The position numbers and the translations under genes are program-made. From Planctomycetaceae bacterium (lineage in GTDB: Bacteria > Planctomycetota > Planctomycetia > Planctomycetales > Planctomycetaceae), in contig JANQRQ010000290.1 in assembly GCA_028284485.1 (NCBI GenBank), positions 1 to 64,000 of the forward strand: a DNA stretch of 64,000 nt. Reading direction: 5' to 3'. Of the stretch, positions 38,321-48,029 are shown piece by piece. Positions within the stretch are counted from its first letter, which is position 1. Every line of letters begins with the position of its first letter. The notes under the pieces were generated by a model. The model had not been told where the DNA came from. It saw only the letters and a list, made by a program, of their open reading frames with translations, and made no database searches.

Positions 38321-39697
38321 TCAATCCGCTCCCGCCGCCTGCAGGAGATAAACTTCGACAGCGTCGCCATCTTCCAGGCTTGCGGGCGGTGCCACGATCA
38401 CCTGATCGCCCTCGTCGAGTCCCGAGAGAACCTCTGCCTCAAAGTCGTTCTCGAGCCCAAGTTCCAAATTTGCAAGTTTGGCCCTGCCGCCGCGTATGGC
38501 GAATACTTGCCATTGGCCGGCACTATTGCGAAACATGGCCGATCGTGGAACTCTCAAAGCACTCGACTTTTGCGCGGTGAAGACTCGGACGCGAATTCGA
38601 TAACCGACACCCAATTCGTGTCCGCTGTTTCGGAGTCTCTCGAGTTCACCCGGCGCGAACGAAATCACAACTAACACCCGTTGCTGCTCGACCCCCAGCG
38701 ACGACACCTTCGTAAAACCTTGTGGATAAATCCGCTTGACCGAGCCCACGACCGGTTCGGCACCGATGGCAGGTCCGGAAATCTCGACGGTTTGCCCCAC
38801 ACGAATGTCGACGGCATCTTGTGTCAGAACGTCGGCTTCTACTTCCAATTCTTCCAATCGGCCGACTTCCAACAAAACCTCTCCCGCCGGCAGAACTCGT
38901 TCGTTCGACACGCGCCGGTCGAGAATCACGCCGTCGACGGGACTGCGCAACTCGACGCGGTTTTTGTCGCGTGTCAGTTTTTCGAGTTGCGACTCGGCTT
39001 CGCGGCGTTCTTGTGCCATCACGTCGCGATTTAATGACTTCTTGTCGATGTAATCTTTGATGGATTGCTGCCCGATCTTCATCGCGGAGAGCACGGCCTG
39101 TAACGACCGATACATCAGCAGATCCTTTTGATAATCGACGCGACTTTCGATCTGAAATAACTGCGCTTCGTTGCGATCCGATTCGGTGACCACCGAATTC
39201 TCGAATAAGGCACTTTTTCGGTGATACTCGCGATCGGCGTATTTGAATCGTTCCTCGCTCGATACCGTTTGCAGCTGCGCGCTTTCCACTGCCAATTCCA
39301 TCGATCGGAGGAACTCGTCGAATCCGAGAACAGCGTTGTTTTCCAGGCGGTTGTCTTCATTCTCAATGATCATCCGCTTGAGACGTTCGACTCGGGCTTC
39401 GCCCTCCATCGCCAAGCTTTCCAGATCGGAAGGATCCATCCGCGCGACAATCTGGCCGGCGGTCACCGAATCCCGCTCTCGCAATTCGATCGGCAAAACG
39501 CGACCCGGTAATGGCATCGTGACAAGATACGTTTGTGGCAACCGCGTTCGCGCCCGTTCTTCAACGTATGTCGATACTTCACCCCGGTCGATGGTCATCG
39601 CGTCAACCGAAATGCCGCGCTGCATCGAGACAAAAAGCAAGACTCCCACCAGGGCAATGGCGGCTCCGATTCCAACACGTCGCGCCATGGTCGTCAT
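38321..39697 (-). CDS. HlyD-family membrane fusion protein of an ABC exporter
   Basis: 458 residues. An N-terminal membrane anchor (about 8-24) is followed by a lipoyl-like half-motif, a long coiled-coil hairpin (about 95-250, with VESAQLQTVSSEERFKYADR), and the second half ELRSPVDGVILDRRVSNE with GEVLLEVGRLEEL. The beta-barrel and C-terminal parts end the protein. It bridges an inner-membrane ABC transporter to the outer membrane. It overlaps the stop of the permease gene by four bases, so it belongs to one operon. Confidence 0.92.
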   Translation of the reverse strand: MTTMARRVGIGAAIALVGVLLFVSMQRGISVDAMTIDRGEVSTYVEERARTRLPQTYLVTMPLPGRVLPIELRERDSVTAGQIVARMDPSDLESLAMEGEARVERLKRMIIENEDNRLENNAVLGFDEFLRSMELAVESAQLQTVSSEERFKYADREYHRKSALFENSVVTESDRNEAQLFQIESRVDYQKDLLMYRSLQAVLSAMKIGQQSIKDYIDKKSLNRDVMAQERREAESQLEKLTRDKNRVELRSPVDGVILDRRVSNERVLPAGEVLLEVGRLEELEVEADVLTQDAVDIRVGQTVEISGPAIGAEPVVGSVKRIYPQGFTKVSSLGVEQQRVLVVISFAPGELERLRNSGHELGVGYRIRVRVFTAQKSSALRVPRSAMFRNSAGQWQVFAIRGGRAKLANLELGLENDFEAEVLSGLDEGDQVIVAPPASLEDGDAVEVYLLQAAGAD

Positions 39698-42072
39698 TCC
39701 TTCACGTTAAGGGCTTGCAGCCAATCGAGACGATTAATAGCCCGTTGCACGGGGACATGGGCCGCCAGGGTGAATCCAATCCCCAGAAATACGGTGACAA
39801 ACCAGCTGGCCGTACTAATAACGAACGGCAGCCGAAATAGTTCAAAATTATAAATCCACACAAACAACAAGCAGAGCAAATATCCCAGGGGAAGTCCTAA
39901 CAGCGTCCCCGTGAAATTAACGCATAGGCTTTCTCGAAGGAATATCACACCGATTTCGCGCGGCGTATAACCCAGGACGCGCAGCGTTGCGATTTCCTGC
40001 TGCCTCTCCGACAGCGAAATCAACGAGGAATTCAAAACACTCCCGAAAAAAATCATGCCGGCAAACCCAATCGTCACCGCGATCGAGACCAACATTTGAC
40101 CAACAAGCGTTTCGACCAACTTGGTTCGCTGCTCGCGAATGGCGCTCACTCCTTCGATATTCGGCGTTCGTTTTAGCTCTCGATAAAACAAGCGAGTCGC
40201 CTCGGGATTCGCATCGACCTTAAGCTGCATCATCGAAACCGAGTCGGTTTCTCCGACCAACCGATTGAGAAAATGGAAGTCCGCGTAGGCTGCCATCCCC
40301 AAGTAGCTGTCCGCAACTGCTGCGACGTTGACCCGGCGCGGCTCGCGGCGACCGGTCGTGGGAACAATCGTGAGCTGATCACCCGGATGGACTGCCAGAA
40401 CTTCGGCCAGTTTTCGCGTCAGCAACAATCCCTGCGGGGGAATCCTCATTCGCTTTCCCGAAGTATCCCGCGGTACGGTCAATTGGGCTCCGGTTATCAG
40501 ACCGGTTACGGCTCCCTGTTTGGAAATGTGCCCGTTATGGAACTTGCATCCGACCACAAACATCGGTTCAACATAGTCGACACCTGGAATATGGCGAGTC
40601 TCGTATAGCACACCGAAGTCTGACTCATTTCCCAAGGTCAGGTCGAAATCGCTTTTCAGCAAACTATCGAATTGGAACGACACCAATTCATCCATCGAGT
40701 CGCGAAAATAGAAAGTCACCAGCATTAATGCTGCTCCGATCATCGCGGCGAACAGGCCGGCAAACGTACGTGTGCGACTACGGAATACGCTTCGCAGCAC
40801 CATTTGCCAGCGAAAATCGAGGCGTCTCCAAAACTCTTGGTATTGCTCCAACACAATACGCCCACCGCGTTGGGGTGGCTTGGGACGCATCGCTTCAGCA
40901 GGTGCCAATCGAACTACCGACCGAACGCCGCGAAGCGTACCGCCGACTGCGAAAATGATGCTGATCGCCGCACCGAGCAAGATCGCACCGACGTGAGGGC
41001 GATTCTCCAATCGCGGGAACTCAAAGTACTGTCGATAGACATCGGTTATCATTCCCGCGAACACGTAGCCCAAGATGCAGCCGAGCACACCGCCAATGAC
41101 TCCAACCGTTATGCCGATCTTCAAGAAGTGGAAGAAGATTTCTCGGTTACGATAACCCAGCGACTTAAGTGTCCCGACCACAGTGCGCTGCTGTTCGGCC
41201 ATGCGCATCATCAACACATTCAGAATTAAAGCCGCAACGGCCAAAAACACAGCCGGAAGTACCGTCGTGGTGATTTTGAGCCCTTGGATTTCGTTGTACA
41301 AAAACCAGTGGGACGGTTGTCGACTGAGCGGAGTGGTGGTGGAGACACCGAACGGTTCCAATCGAGTTTCAATCTCTTGGAGCACGGCCTCCGGGCGATC
41401 ACGGGATTCGGCGCTTAGCAAACCCACGATATTGTTGCATGCTCCTTCGAAGTCGAACACTTCTTCGGCAAAACGCTGTTTGACATAAAACACACCATAG
41501 TTGTCGGGATCGGGGATAAGCCCACCCGGCGCCAGCAGATAGACGAACTCCGAGCTGATGGCTGTCCCGACGACGTACAACTCTTCTCTGCGGTTGTTCA
41601 ATACAAGATGGATGTAGTCGCCGGGCTTGATGTGACGCTGCTCTGCGAATTTTTCGTTGACGATTACCTCGCCACGGCGGCGACTTGTGAAATAACCACC
41701 ACGGCGCAGCACGATGTTGTCGATAATGGGAGCCGGCTCTTCCGGCAGAGACAGGACCATCCCCGAAAGTGGCTTGTAGACATCCTCCAAGTCCACCGTC
41801 ACCGGGAAGGAAATCCTTGGTCGAAACTCGGTGATTTGTCGAATCTCCGACAATCGATCGAGTTCTGTCAAAGGAATCTTCTTTAACGAAACCGAGAAAT
41901 CAGCCATTCGGCATTGGGCATAGTAGTCGAGACGCGATTGTTCCAGATTGAAATACAGCGATGCCATCGAAACGAAGCTCGAAATGCCCACCACGATGAT
42001 TCCGATCACCGCTGCCAATAATCCTTTGGCGGCGAACAATTCGCGGCGTAGTTTCCGGTCGAGCACGCTCAC
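39694..42072 (-). CDS. ABC exporter permease (FtsX/MacB-type)
   Basis: 792 residues with two FtsX-like halves: N-terminal helix, large periplasmic region, a three-helix core (about 275-380), then a second periplasmic region and three more C-terminal helices (about 670-780). The motif LKSLGYRNREIFFHFLK and the RVLGYTPREIGVIFL near the end are the usual FtsX coupling-helix signatures. It overlaps both neighbours by four bases. A substrate such as lipid or peptide cannot be named. Confidence 0.92.
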   Translation of the reverse strand: MSVLDRKLRRELFAAKGLLAAVIGIIVVGISSFVSMASLYFNLEQSRLDYYAQCRMADFSVSLKKIPLTELDRLSEIRQITEFRPRISFPVTVDLEDVYKPLSGMVLSLPEEPAPIIDNIVLRRGGYFTSRRRGEVIVNEKFAEQRHIKPGDYIHLVLNNRREELYVVGTAISSEFVYLLAPGGLIPDPDNYGVFYVKQRFAEEVFDFEGACNNIVGLLSAESRDRPEAVLQEIETRLEPFGVSTTTPLSRQPSHWFLYNEIQGLKITTTVLPAVFLAVAALILNVLMMRMAEQQRTVVGTLKSLGYRNREIFFHFLKIGITVGVIGGVLGCILGYVFAGMITDVYRQYFEFPRLENRPHVGAILLGAAISIIFAVGGTLRGVRSVVRLAPAEAMRPKPPQRGGRIVLEQYQEFWRRLDFRWQMVLRSVFRSRTRTFAGLFAAMIGAALMLVTFYFRDSMDELVSFQFDSLLKSDFDLTLGNESDFGVLYETRHIPGVDYVEPMFVVGCKFHNGHISKQGAVTGLITGAQLTVPRDTSGKRMRIPPQGLLLTRKLAEVLAVHPGDQLTIVPTTGRREPRRVNVAAVADSYLGMAAYADFHFLNRLVGETDSVSMMQLKVDANPEATRLFYRELKRTPNIEGVSAIREQRTKLVETLVGQMLVSIAVTIGFAGMIFFGSVLNSSLISLSERQQEIATLRVLGYTPREIGVIFLRESLCVNFTGTLLGLPLGYLLCLLFVWIYNFELFRLPFVISTASWFVTVFLGIGFTLAAHVPVQRAINRLDWLQALNVKE

Positions 42073-42794
42073 CAGGTAATCTCCTCGGGGCGGACTCGCT
42101 CGTGATCGGTCGTAGTGGAAATCGCTGTCCCCGATGCCAACCGCACAACACGCTCAGCCAATTGGGCGATTGCCGAATTGTGGGTAATAATAATCACGGT
42201 CTTACCCAAATCGCGATTCAAATGGCTGAGGACGCCAAGGACTTTGCGGCCCGTTTCCAGGTCTAATGCCCCGGTCGGCTCATCGCATAGCAGCAATTGC
42301 GGGTTTTTGGCAATGGCCCGGGCGATCGCCACGCGTTGCTGCTCACCACCGGAAAGCTGAGAAGGGAAATGATCGGCCCGATCTGAAAGACCAGCCAGAC
42401 GCAACGCTTCGTCAACGTCCATAGGATCGTCGCTGATTTCGGTGGACACGATGACGTTTTCGCGGGCGGTCAACGTCGGCACAAGATTGTAGAACTGGAA
42501 AACAAAACCGATGTTAAGCCTGCGATACGACGTCAGAGCTCGCTCGTCAAATCGAGAAATATTCGCTCCTTGAAACCAGACTTCACCGGTCGAGGGCGTA
42601 TCGATTCCGGCAATCAGGTTCAGCAGCGTGCTTTTGCCGGAACCTGAAGGGCCAACCACCACCAGCAACTCGCCCGGCATGATGTCGAGATTGATGTCGT
42701 GGAGCACGGGAACCGGAACTTCGCCCGTGTGGTAGGTTTTTCCGACATCGATCAGCCGCAATAGCGGCTCCTGTGCTGCGTCTCGCGGCGTCAT
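42069..42794 (-). CDS. ABC transporter ATP-binding protein (MacB/LolD-type)
   Basis: 241 residues. Walker A GPSGSGKS, Q-loop VFQFYNLVP, signature LSGGEQQRVAIARAI, Walker B LLLCDEPTGAL and the switch His in IIITHN are all intact. It belongs to the LolD/MacB/FtsE-type subfamily. ATG 42794 follows GCAGGAATT. It is first in the operon; its stop overlaps the permease start. Confidence 0.95.
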   Translation of the reverse strand: MTPRDAAQEPLLRLIDVGKTYHTGEVPVPVLHDINLDIMPGELLVVVGPSGSGKSTLLNLIAGIDTPSTGEVWFQGANISRFDERALTSYRRLNIGFVFQFYNLVPTLTARENVIVSTEISDDPMDVDEALRLAGLSDRADHFPSQLSGGEQQRVAIARAIAKNPQLLLCDEPTGALDLETGRKVLGVLSHLNRDLGKTVIIITHNSAIAQLAERVVRLASGTAISTTTDHERVRPEEITW

Positions 42795-42893
42795 AATTCC
42801 TGCAGCAGCTCTCTGCTGTTAATTGTGGTCGCCATTTGTTCGAATTACGCTGCAGCACCGGTCTTCGGTGACAACGGGAAACAATAATCCGCT

Positions 42894-43196
42894 TTACTCG
42901 GCATCAGACGGCGGCGGAATCGCACCGGGCGCGGGTACGCCTTTACCCGCTCGGATATACTCGCCACGTTCGCGGGCATATTGTTCCGGTGTCATTGCAT
43001 CAACTGCCTCGGCCTGCCCGTCTTTGGCAGCAGCAAAGTAACGCTTCAGATACGAGACACACCAACCGCATCCCGTACCAGCTCCGCCACATTCGCTGAT
43101 CTGACTTGGTCGCTTTGGCTTCCGAATGCGAATGAAGTTGACGATCTTTCGCTTGGAAACATGAAAGCAATAACAGATTGTATCTTCGAGTTCCAC
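42894..43196 (-). CDS. BFD-like [2Fe-2S] protein
   Basis: 100 residues from a GTG. The first 50 residues match the bacterioferritin-associated-ferredoxin-like domain: CYC at 8-10 and GTGCGWC with Cys at 43 and 46, plus Cys 36. The rest is a basic and then Pro-rich tail (about 60-100, GVPAPGAIPPPSD). Possibly mobilises iron or feeds electrons; no bacterioferritin is nearby. It lies 99 bases before the ABC exporter genes on the same strand. Confidence 0.82.
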   Translation of the reverse strand: MELEDTICYCFHVSKRKIVNFIRIRKPKRPSQISECGGAGTGCGWCVSYLKRYFAAAKDGQAEAVDAMTPEQYARERGEYIRAGKGVPAPGAIPPPSDAE

Positions 43197-43278
43197 AAGT
43201 AGGCCTATCCAAGGTCGAATACAGTTTCATTCAGTCGACGTTCAAAATCGATTTCGAATTCATCAGTCCGGCCGTCCG

Positions 43279-44955
43279 TTAGGACGACGGCGGATCTCGC
43301 TTACGAATCCTAATTTCCTCGTTTTCGATATCGTATTGCAAACCGACCTGCTCAACGACCGCACTCAGAATACCGCCAACGGTTGTATTCTGTAATTTGA
43401 CCGTGACCCGTTTCTTCAGGTCGTCGCGACTCATTTCCGGTTCATCGTACACAAATGGCTTGCCAACCATTTCCTCAAGTTGGAATAGCAGTTCTTCTGC
43501 CGGGGTGGGAGAACTCAATTCGAAACTTACGATTTTCTGTCGCAACGCTGTCCGCAGATCAATTCGGGCGAGCTCGAGCGGATCGGGCGGAGTTGCGGCA
43601 ACCGGTTCGTCGGATCCTACGTCGGTCCCCGATGCGTCGGCCTGAGCCGGCAAAGGTTCGACACGAGGCATTTCGGGAACGGCCGGTTTCGCCGTTTCGA
43701 CTTCGGCAGAAGGCTCTGCATCCGACTCGACGACCATCGGCGAGGCATCCGTGCTGCCCTGACCCGGTTCCCCCGCTACGGTCGCATCAAGAGGCAAACC
43801 GTCTGCCATGGCAACCATGCGGCGGACAATCAACGGATCGGTTTTTTCAGAAAGAAACCTCACGCTGCCATCGGCCATGACCACCCACATCCCATCCGAG
43901 TCGCCGGTCCCGAACCCGTCGGGCCCGTTGATGTACGGCTCCTGACGAAAGCTGCGGATCGTTGCTTCACCGGCTGCAGCCCAACTGCCAATATTCTGGG
44001 TGACACCCGCAATCATGATCGTGTTCGAAAGCCCGTCCTTGATGTCATCAACGTGTGTTTGTCTTCCAATTCCAAACACGCCGGCCCGAGGGTGACTGGC
44101 GGGAAGTCGGGCGGCATCGTCACCCAAACCAGAAACGCCTACAAAGTGTGTCGCCGGATATCCGAACGGGCCCACCAATTGTTTGATTTGTGGGTTCTGA
44201 AATTCCGGAATCGCTTGCCTCACGAAGCTGTCGTTCAGTGGATCGTTCCAAGGGCGATCCCAAACGGGCGCGTTTTTCCCCTCGCCCGAAGAATTCGCAA
44301 CAAGTTCCGCCATCCAACTGAAACGGGATGCAAGAGGGACACCCTCCGCTGCGCCTGGGATGGCCGGAAACCGCTGTTGCTGCTGCTGGAACCCCAAAAC
44401 TCGATTTCCTAAATCCGCCATCCGATCTTGGAGGACTTGCTCTTCGGAAACGACAACTTCATCGACGTCGTCATCGAGATTCTCAGCTACGCCATTGTCG
44501 TGCAATTCATCTTCGACCGCAGCAATTCGCCGCGGCTCGTTCGACGTACGTCCCGACGACCAGACATAGGCCCCGATGGCCAACGCAGCAACCGTTGTGA
44601 CTGTCCAAGCGATTCCGACGGGATTCGTGAGAATCCTTTTCAACCTCGACTGTTCAACCGGAGTCGGTCGTGTCTTACGCTGACTCCGGGGCACCGACTT
44701 TGCTGACGACTCGCTCGCGTTTTGTGCCGATGGCTTCGAGCGGCCCGATTTCGAACCAGGGTTCTTTTTCGACAATCGTTTTTGTCGGCGCTGAGGCGTC
44801 TCGGGAAGTTTACCAATGATCTCTCGTTTGTTGTTGATATCGAGAACGATCGGCTCGCCACAATCGGGGCAATCGACTTTTCGACCGCGCAAGGCCCTGT
44901 CTTTGATTCTCAGCGGCGCAGAGCAATGGGGGCACGGAAATGCGCTTCCACTCAT
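43279..44955 (-). CDS. MJ0042 zinc-ribbon membrane protein with DUF1559-like and STN-like regions
   Basis: 558 residues. Cys 8, 11, 29 and 32 form a zinc ribbon. Basic linker (about 50-110), one membrane helix (about 113-133), then a region with DGLSNTIMIAGV and MADGSVRFL, the type-II-secretion-pilin-like DUF1559 signature. After a Pro/Glu/Asp linker, the C-terminal ~85 residues (TPAEELLFQLEEMVGKPF to DIENEEIRIRKRD) look like a secretin/TonB N-terminal (STN) module. Adjacent paralogue at 45198-47090 has the same Cys spacing and C-terminal module. Confidence 0.75.
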   Translation of the reverse strand: MSGSAFPCPHCSAPLRIKDRALRGRKVDCPDCGEPIVLDINNKREIIGKLPETPQRRQKRLSKKNPGSKSGRSKPSAQNASESSAKSVPRSQRKTRPTPVEQSRLKRILTNPVGIAWTVTTVAALAIGAYVWSSGRTSNEPRRIAAVEDELHDNGVAENLDDDVDEVVVSEEQVLQDRMADLGNRVLGFQQQQQRFPAIPGAAEGVPLASRFSWMAELVANSSGEGKNAPVWDRPWNDPLNDSFVRQAIPEFQNPQIKQLVGPFGYPATHFVGVSGLGDDAARLPASHPRAGVFGIGRQTHVDDIKDGLSNTIMIAGVTQNIGSWAAAGEATIRSFRQEPYINGPDGFGTGDSDGMWVVMADGSVRFLSEKTDPLIVRRMVAMADGLPLDATVAGEPGQGSTDASPMVVESDAEPSAEVETAKPAVPEMPRVEPLPAQADASGTDVGSDEPVAATPPDPLELARIDLRTALRQKIVSFELSSPTPAEELLFQLEEMVGKPFVYDEPEMSRDDLKKRVTVKLQNTTVGGILSAVVEQVGLQYDIENEEIRIRKRDPPSS

Positions 44956-44988
44956 TTTGACACCGCGAGTTGATCCATTCCTGAAGTT

Positions 44989-45085
44989 CGAGCGTGTCCG
45001 CAATTGATACAGCGACTTTCGAATTGTTGTCGACACAATTCACCAAGCGCCAGCCGCTACAGCAAAACGAGCCGGGGTCTAGCGA
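44989..45085 (+). repeat. Intergenic repeat family 2, copy 2
   Basis: 97-bp gapless match to 24161-24257 (74 of 97 identical by hand). It reads CGAGCGTGTCCGCAATTG at one end and GAGCCGGGGTCTAGCG at the other. It lies between two minus-strand paralogous genes in the same orientation as copy 1. Confidence 0.75.
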
Positions 45086-45197
45086 CTCCTCATCGCTCAA
45101 TTGAATCCCGAACCTTATTCCAAGGGCTTCCGACTGAGCTTATTGTCGTTCATGCGCCTGAAAAGCTGAACCGTAACCCTCGGTTTTTTTTTGTCCG

Positions 45198-47090
45198 CTA
45201 CGGGGCGGGGACTTCGAATGGCTGCAAGTTTTTGCTCTCGGCTGCGGCATCTGTCATCACAGTGACAAGGTCGGCTTTGTCATCAACAACAACAGCCAGA
45301 TCTTCGTACTGCTGCAGAATTTCGTGTAGGGCATGCATACCCGGCACTGTCCCCAGCTTAAACGACACCGGCATGTTCCGTGTATATCCGGCATTCTCCA
45401 ACGCGGACAAATCAATTTCGATGCGAACGTTCGTTGACTCTCCGAGGTAGGTGAACGCCTGCATCAATGGCAGTTCCTCAGCAAACTCTGCGAAGATTGG
45501 TGTCTGCAAGCGTTCGGCAATCGGTTTTGGACCACGTTGGGGACTTGGCGAACCGGCACCGCCCGAACCTGTATTCACCGATTCGTCCCAGGCTAACCAC
45601 GACGCCAATGCGAGATTCGCTCCCGCTTGCTGAGGGAGATTGGCAGCGATTTTGACATAGCGATCGCCGGGCTGCGATTGTGCCGCCATCGTGACCACCT
45701 TCATCATCGCAGGCAGTCGACCCACCAATCGTCTGCGACCAAACTCTTGTGGATTCATACTTTGAACGGCTTCCAGCAAATTTTCGGGAAGCTGCTCAAG
45801 GCGTGCTCGAACGATGGACTGCAATTTCTTTTCCGTCAGCAGATTACGATTTCGCAGATACATCTCGACAAAGAACGATTCATCGAGATGAATGCTCCAG
45901 GCGATCGTGTCGATTTCTTCTTCGCGGAACCAGTCCAGGAACGAATCAACGAGCGGATGCAAGTCCTCGGAAAACAGGTTGTCGCGAAAATCCCGCAGCA
46001 TCTGCGGCTCGAACAGCACAGTAAAATGCCGGGCCGTGTCACTTTGTTGCAAAAGCTCGTCGATTCCATCCGAGGTGATGCCACCGTACGACATGGCATC
46101 GACCATCTCCTGGGCGTTGTCACGTGGCCCGATCACATACGTCCGTGAGTCATCGAGAATGAGCATGGCCTGATCGCCGGCCAAATAAATGGGATGTCCG
46201 AATTCGGTGAGCAGTTCTCCTCGGAATTCCAACAGCAAGTCCGATCGCTTCGTCTCTTCCGCGAGAGTCACGACCGTCGCAACCTTTGGATCGGTCCCTT
46301 TTTGACCGGGGATCAAACAGATCAAGGCTCGCTCGATCTGTTCTGCTGGCCGGCGACAAACTTCCTCAATGGCCGTCGCAGCCCATGTGCCGACAGGCCC
46401 CAACGCCTGTAGCAAGTACTTTTGCCTGGCGCCGGCTGTCGGGCTCCAGATATCTGCCGGCCTGAGATGAATAACCGCTCGGGTTCCGGGTGGGACGTAC
46501 TGCAGAGAAAGATTCGTTCCTGCGGTCGGGCTTTCGGGGAGTGACTGCTCGCTCGCTGCATCATCGGCTGCAGGCACCTCGGCCAGCGGATCGGAAACAT
46601 CTGGATTGGTAGAGGCTGCCGTTTGGTTGTTGGAGGCAACCGTCGTAGCCGCCGTGTCCGGCTTCGATTTCAACGGCGACCGAGGGTGCGCCACCAGGTA
46701 ATAGCCAGCCATCGCCGCCACAGCGACAAGCGTACTGGCGATGACAATTTGGTTTCCCTTTTTCTTTTTCCGCAACCGGGCCTGGTACTGACTGGCAACA
46801 CTCGCGGTCGGCTCGTCGATCGATTCGGGCTGCCGCCGCGCGGGCGATGTGTCTAATTGCGGAAACTCCTCCTGAGGTGGAGCTTCCTGCGGTTTCGCCG
46901 GGGGAGGTGGCGGCAAATCCTCGCCCACAAATTCCAAGCCGCTCGATCGTTTGCGCCGTTTTTTTTCCGGAAGTTGAAGCACAAAAGTTTCGCGACAGCG
47001 CGGACACCTTGCACGCCGACCGAGCATCGACTTGTCGGGCAGCCGAAGCGCTTTTCCGCAATTCGGGCAAGGGATCATTAATTCAGTCAT
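45198..47090 (-). CDS. MJ0042 zinc-ribbon membrane protein with STN-like C-terminus
   Basis: 630 residues. CPNCGKALRLPDKSMLGRR and CPRC give Cys 8, 11, 29 and 32, as in the paralogue at 43279-44955. A proline-rich linker, one membrane helix near 123-140 (IVIASTLVAVAAMAGYYLVA) and a long extracytoplasmic domain follow. The C-terminal ~80 residues resemble an STN module: LPLMQAFTYLGESTNVRIEI and MHALHEILQQYEDLAVVV. The central domain is unrecognised. ATG 47090 is chosen on the zinc-ribbon start. Confidence 0.72.
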   Translation of the reverse strand: MTELMIPCPNCGKALRLPDKSMLGRRARCPRCRETFVLQLPEKKRRKRSSGLEFVGEDLPPPPPAKPQEAPPQEEFPQLDTSPARRQPESIDEPTASVASQYQARLRKKKKGNQIVIASTLVAVAAMAGYYLVAHPRSPLKSKPDTAATTVASNNQTAASTNPDVSDPLAEVPAADDAASEQSLPESPTAGTNLSLQYVPPGTRAVIHLRPADIWSPTAGARQKYLLQALGPVGTWAATAIEEVCRRPAEQIERALICLIPGQKGTDPKVATVVTLAEETKRSDLLLEFRGELLTEFGHPIYLAGDQAMLILDDSRTYVIGPRDNAQEMVDAMSYGGITSDGIDELLQQSDTARHFTVLFEPQMLRDFRDNLFSEDLHPLVDSFLDWFREEEIDTIAWSIHLDESFFVEMYLRNRNLLTEKKLQSIVRARLEQLPENLLEAVQSMNPQEFGRRRLVGRLPAMMKVVTMAAQSQPGDRYVKIAANLPQQAGANLALASWLAWDESVNTGSGGAGSPSPQRGPKPIAERLQTPIFAEFAEELPLMQAFTYLGESTNVRIEIDLSALENAGYTRNMPVSFKLGTVPGMHALHEILQQYEDLAVVVDDKADLVTVMTDAAAESKNLQPFEVPAP

Positions 47091-47285
47091 GAACTCAACC
47101 ACACAGCCGCAGCAGTCATCGTGAAACTCAACTCGAAGCGCAACAATTGCCGAGGGGGACTCGCGCTGACGGGAAAAGTACAAATCCGAGTTTCTCGTCG
47201 CTAATACGATCGTAATTCGGCGTCACCGCCATTGCCAAGCCCGATTCGGGTGCAGGAATCCCGTCGAGGCCAGATCGCGGAAGAA

Positions 47286-48029
47286 TTACAATGGCCGTGG
47301 GTCTTCATCCGCAAACGGATGCAACGCCCCTAACGCTTTTTCTTTGGGCAATGCGTCAAGTAGCGCCTCGGCCATGCGAAAATCCTCGTACTCGGTGATC
47401 TTCAAGTTCATCGGAGAACCACTGACGATCTTCACTGGATGTCCGGTTTGCTCGACAAGTTGCGCTTCATCGGTTGGCTGCAAATCTCCGCGCTTCGCGT
47501 AGGCTTCAATCAAAAGTTCGCGTCGAAAGACTTGTGGCGTTTGCGCTGTCCACAATCCCACTCGAGCGACTGTTTCGGAAATCAGGTTGTTCGCGTCGCC
47601 ACGCTTTAGCGTGCTGGTAACCGGAACTGCAGGGATCGCAGCACCCGTATCGACCGCCGCTTGGAAAATCTGATCGACCCATTTCTTGACCAACAACGGC
47701 CTGGCAGCATCATGAACAGCGACGAAATCGACATCTTCTCGAACTTTGTTCAATGCGTTTTCGACGGAATCGGCACGTTCCGCGCCCCCTTCGACAATCT
47801 CCAAATTCATAAAGGCCATATTCGGCCGAAACTTCTCCTTGAACCATTCGGCATCGTCGGGTGAAACCACGACCAACATCTGGGTGACGTCGTCACGGTT
47901 CACAAAATGCTCAGCCGATCGCAGCCAGACCGCGCGACCTTTCAAATCGACAAATGGCTTTTTTCGGTTCTTCATATTGAACCGGCTGCTCTTTCCCGCG
48001 GCCGGTAGAATGACGGCGAATGTGGCCAT
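47286..48029 (-). CDS. ispD: 2-C-methyl-D-erythritol 4-phosphate cytidylyltransferase
   Basis: 247 residues. It makes CDP-methylerythritol in the MEP isoprenoid route. The nucleotide loop VILPAAGKSSRF, VAVHDAARPLL, LWTAQTPQVFRR and TDEAQLVEQTGHPVKIV are conserved. ATG 48029 is preferred over a TTG ten codons upstream. No ispF lies beside it. Confidence 0.95.
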   Translation of the reverse strand: MATFAVILPAAGKSSRFNMKNRKKPFVDLKGRAVWLRSAEHFVNRDDVTQMLVVVSPDDAEWFKEKFRPNMAFMNLEIVEGGAERADSVENALNKVREDVDFVAVHDAARPLLVKKWVDQIFQAAVDTGAAIPAVPVTSTLKRGDANNLISETVARVGLWTAQTPQVFRRELLIEAYAKRGDLQPTDEAQLVEQTGHPVKIVSGSPMNLKITEYEDFRMAEALLDALPKEKALGALHPFADEDPRPL

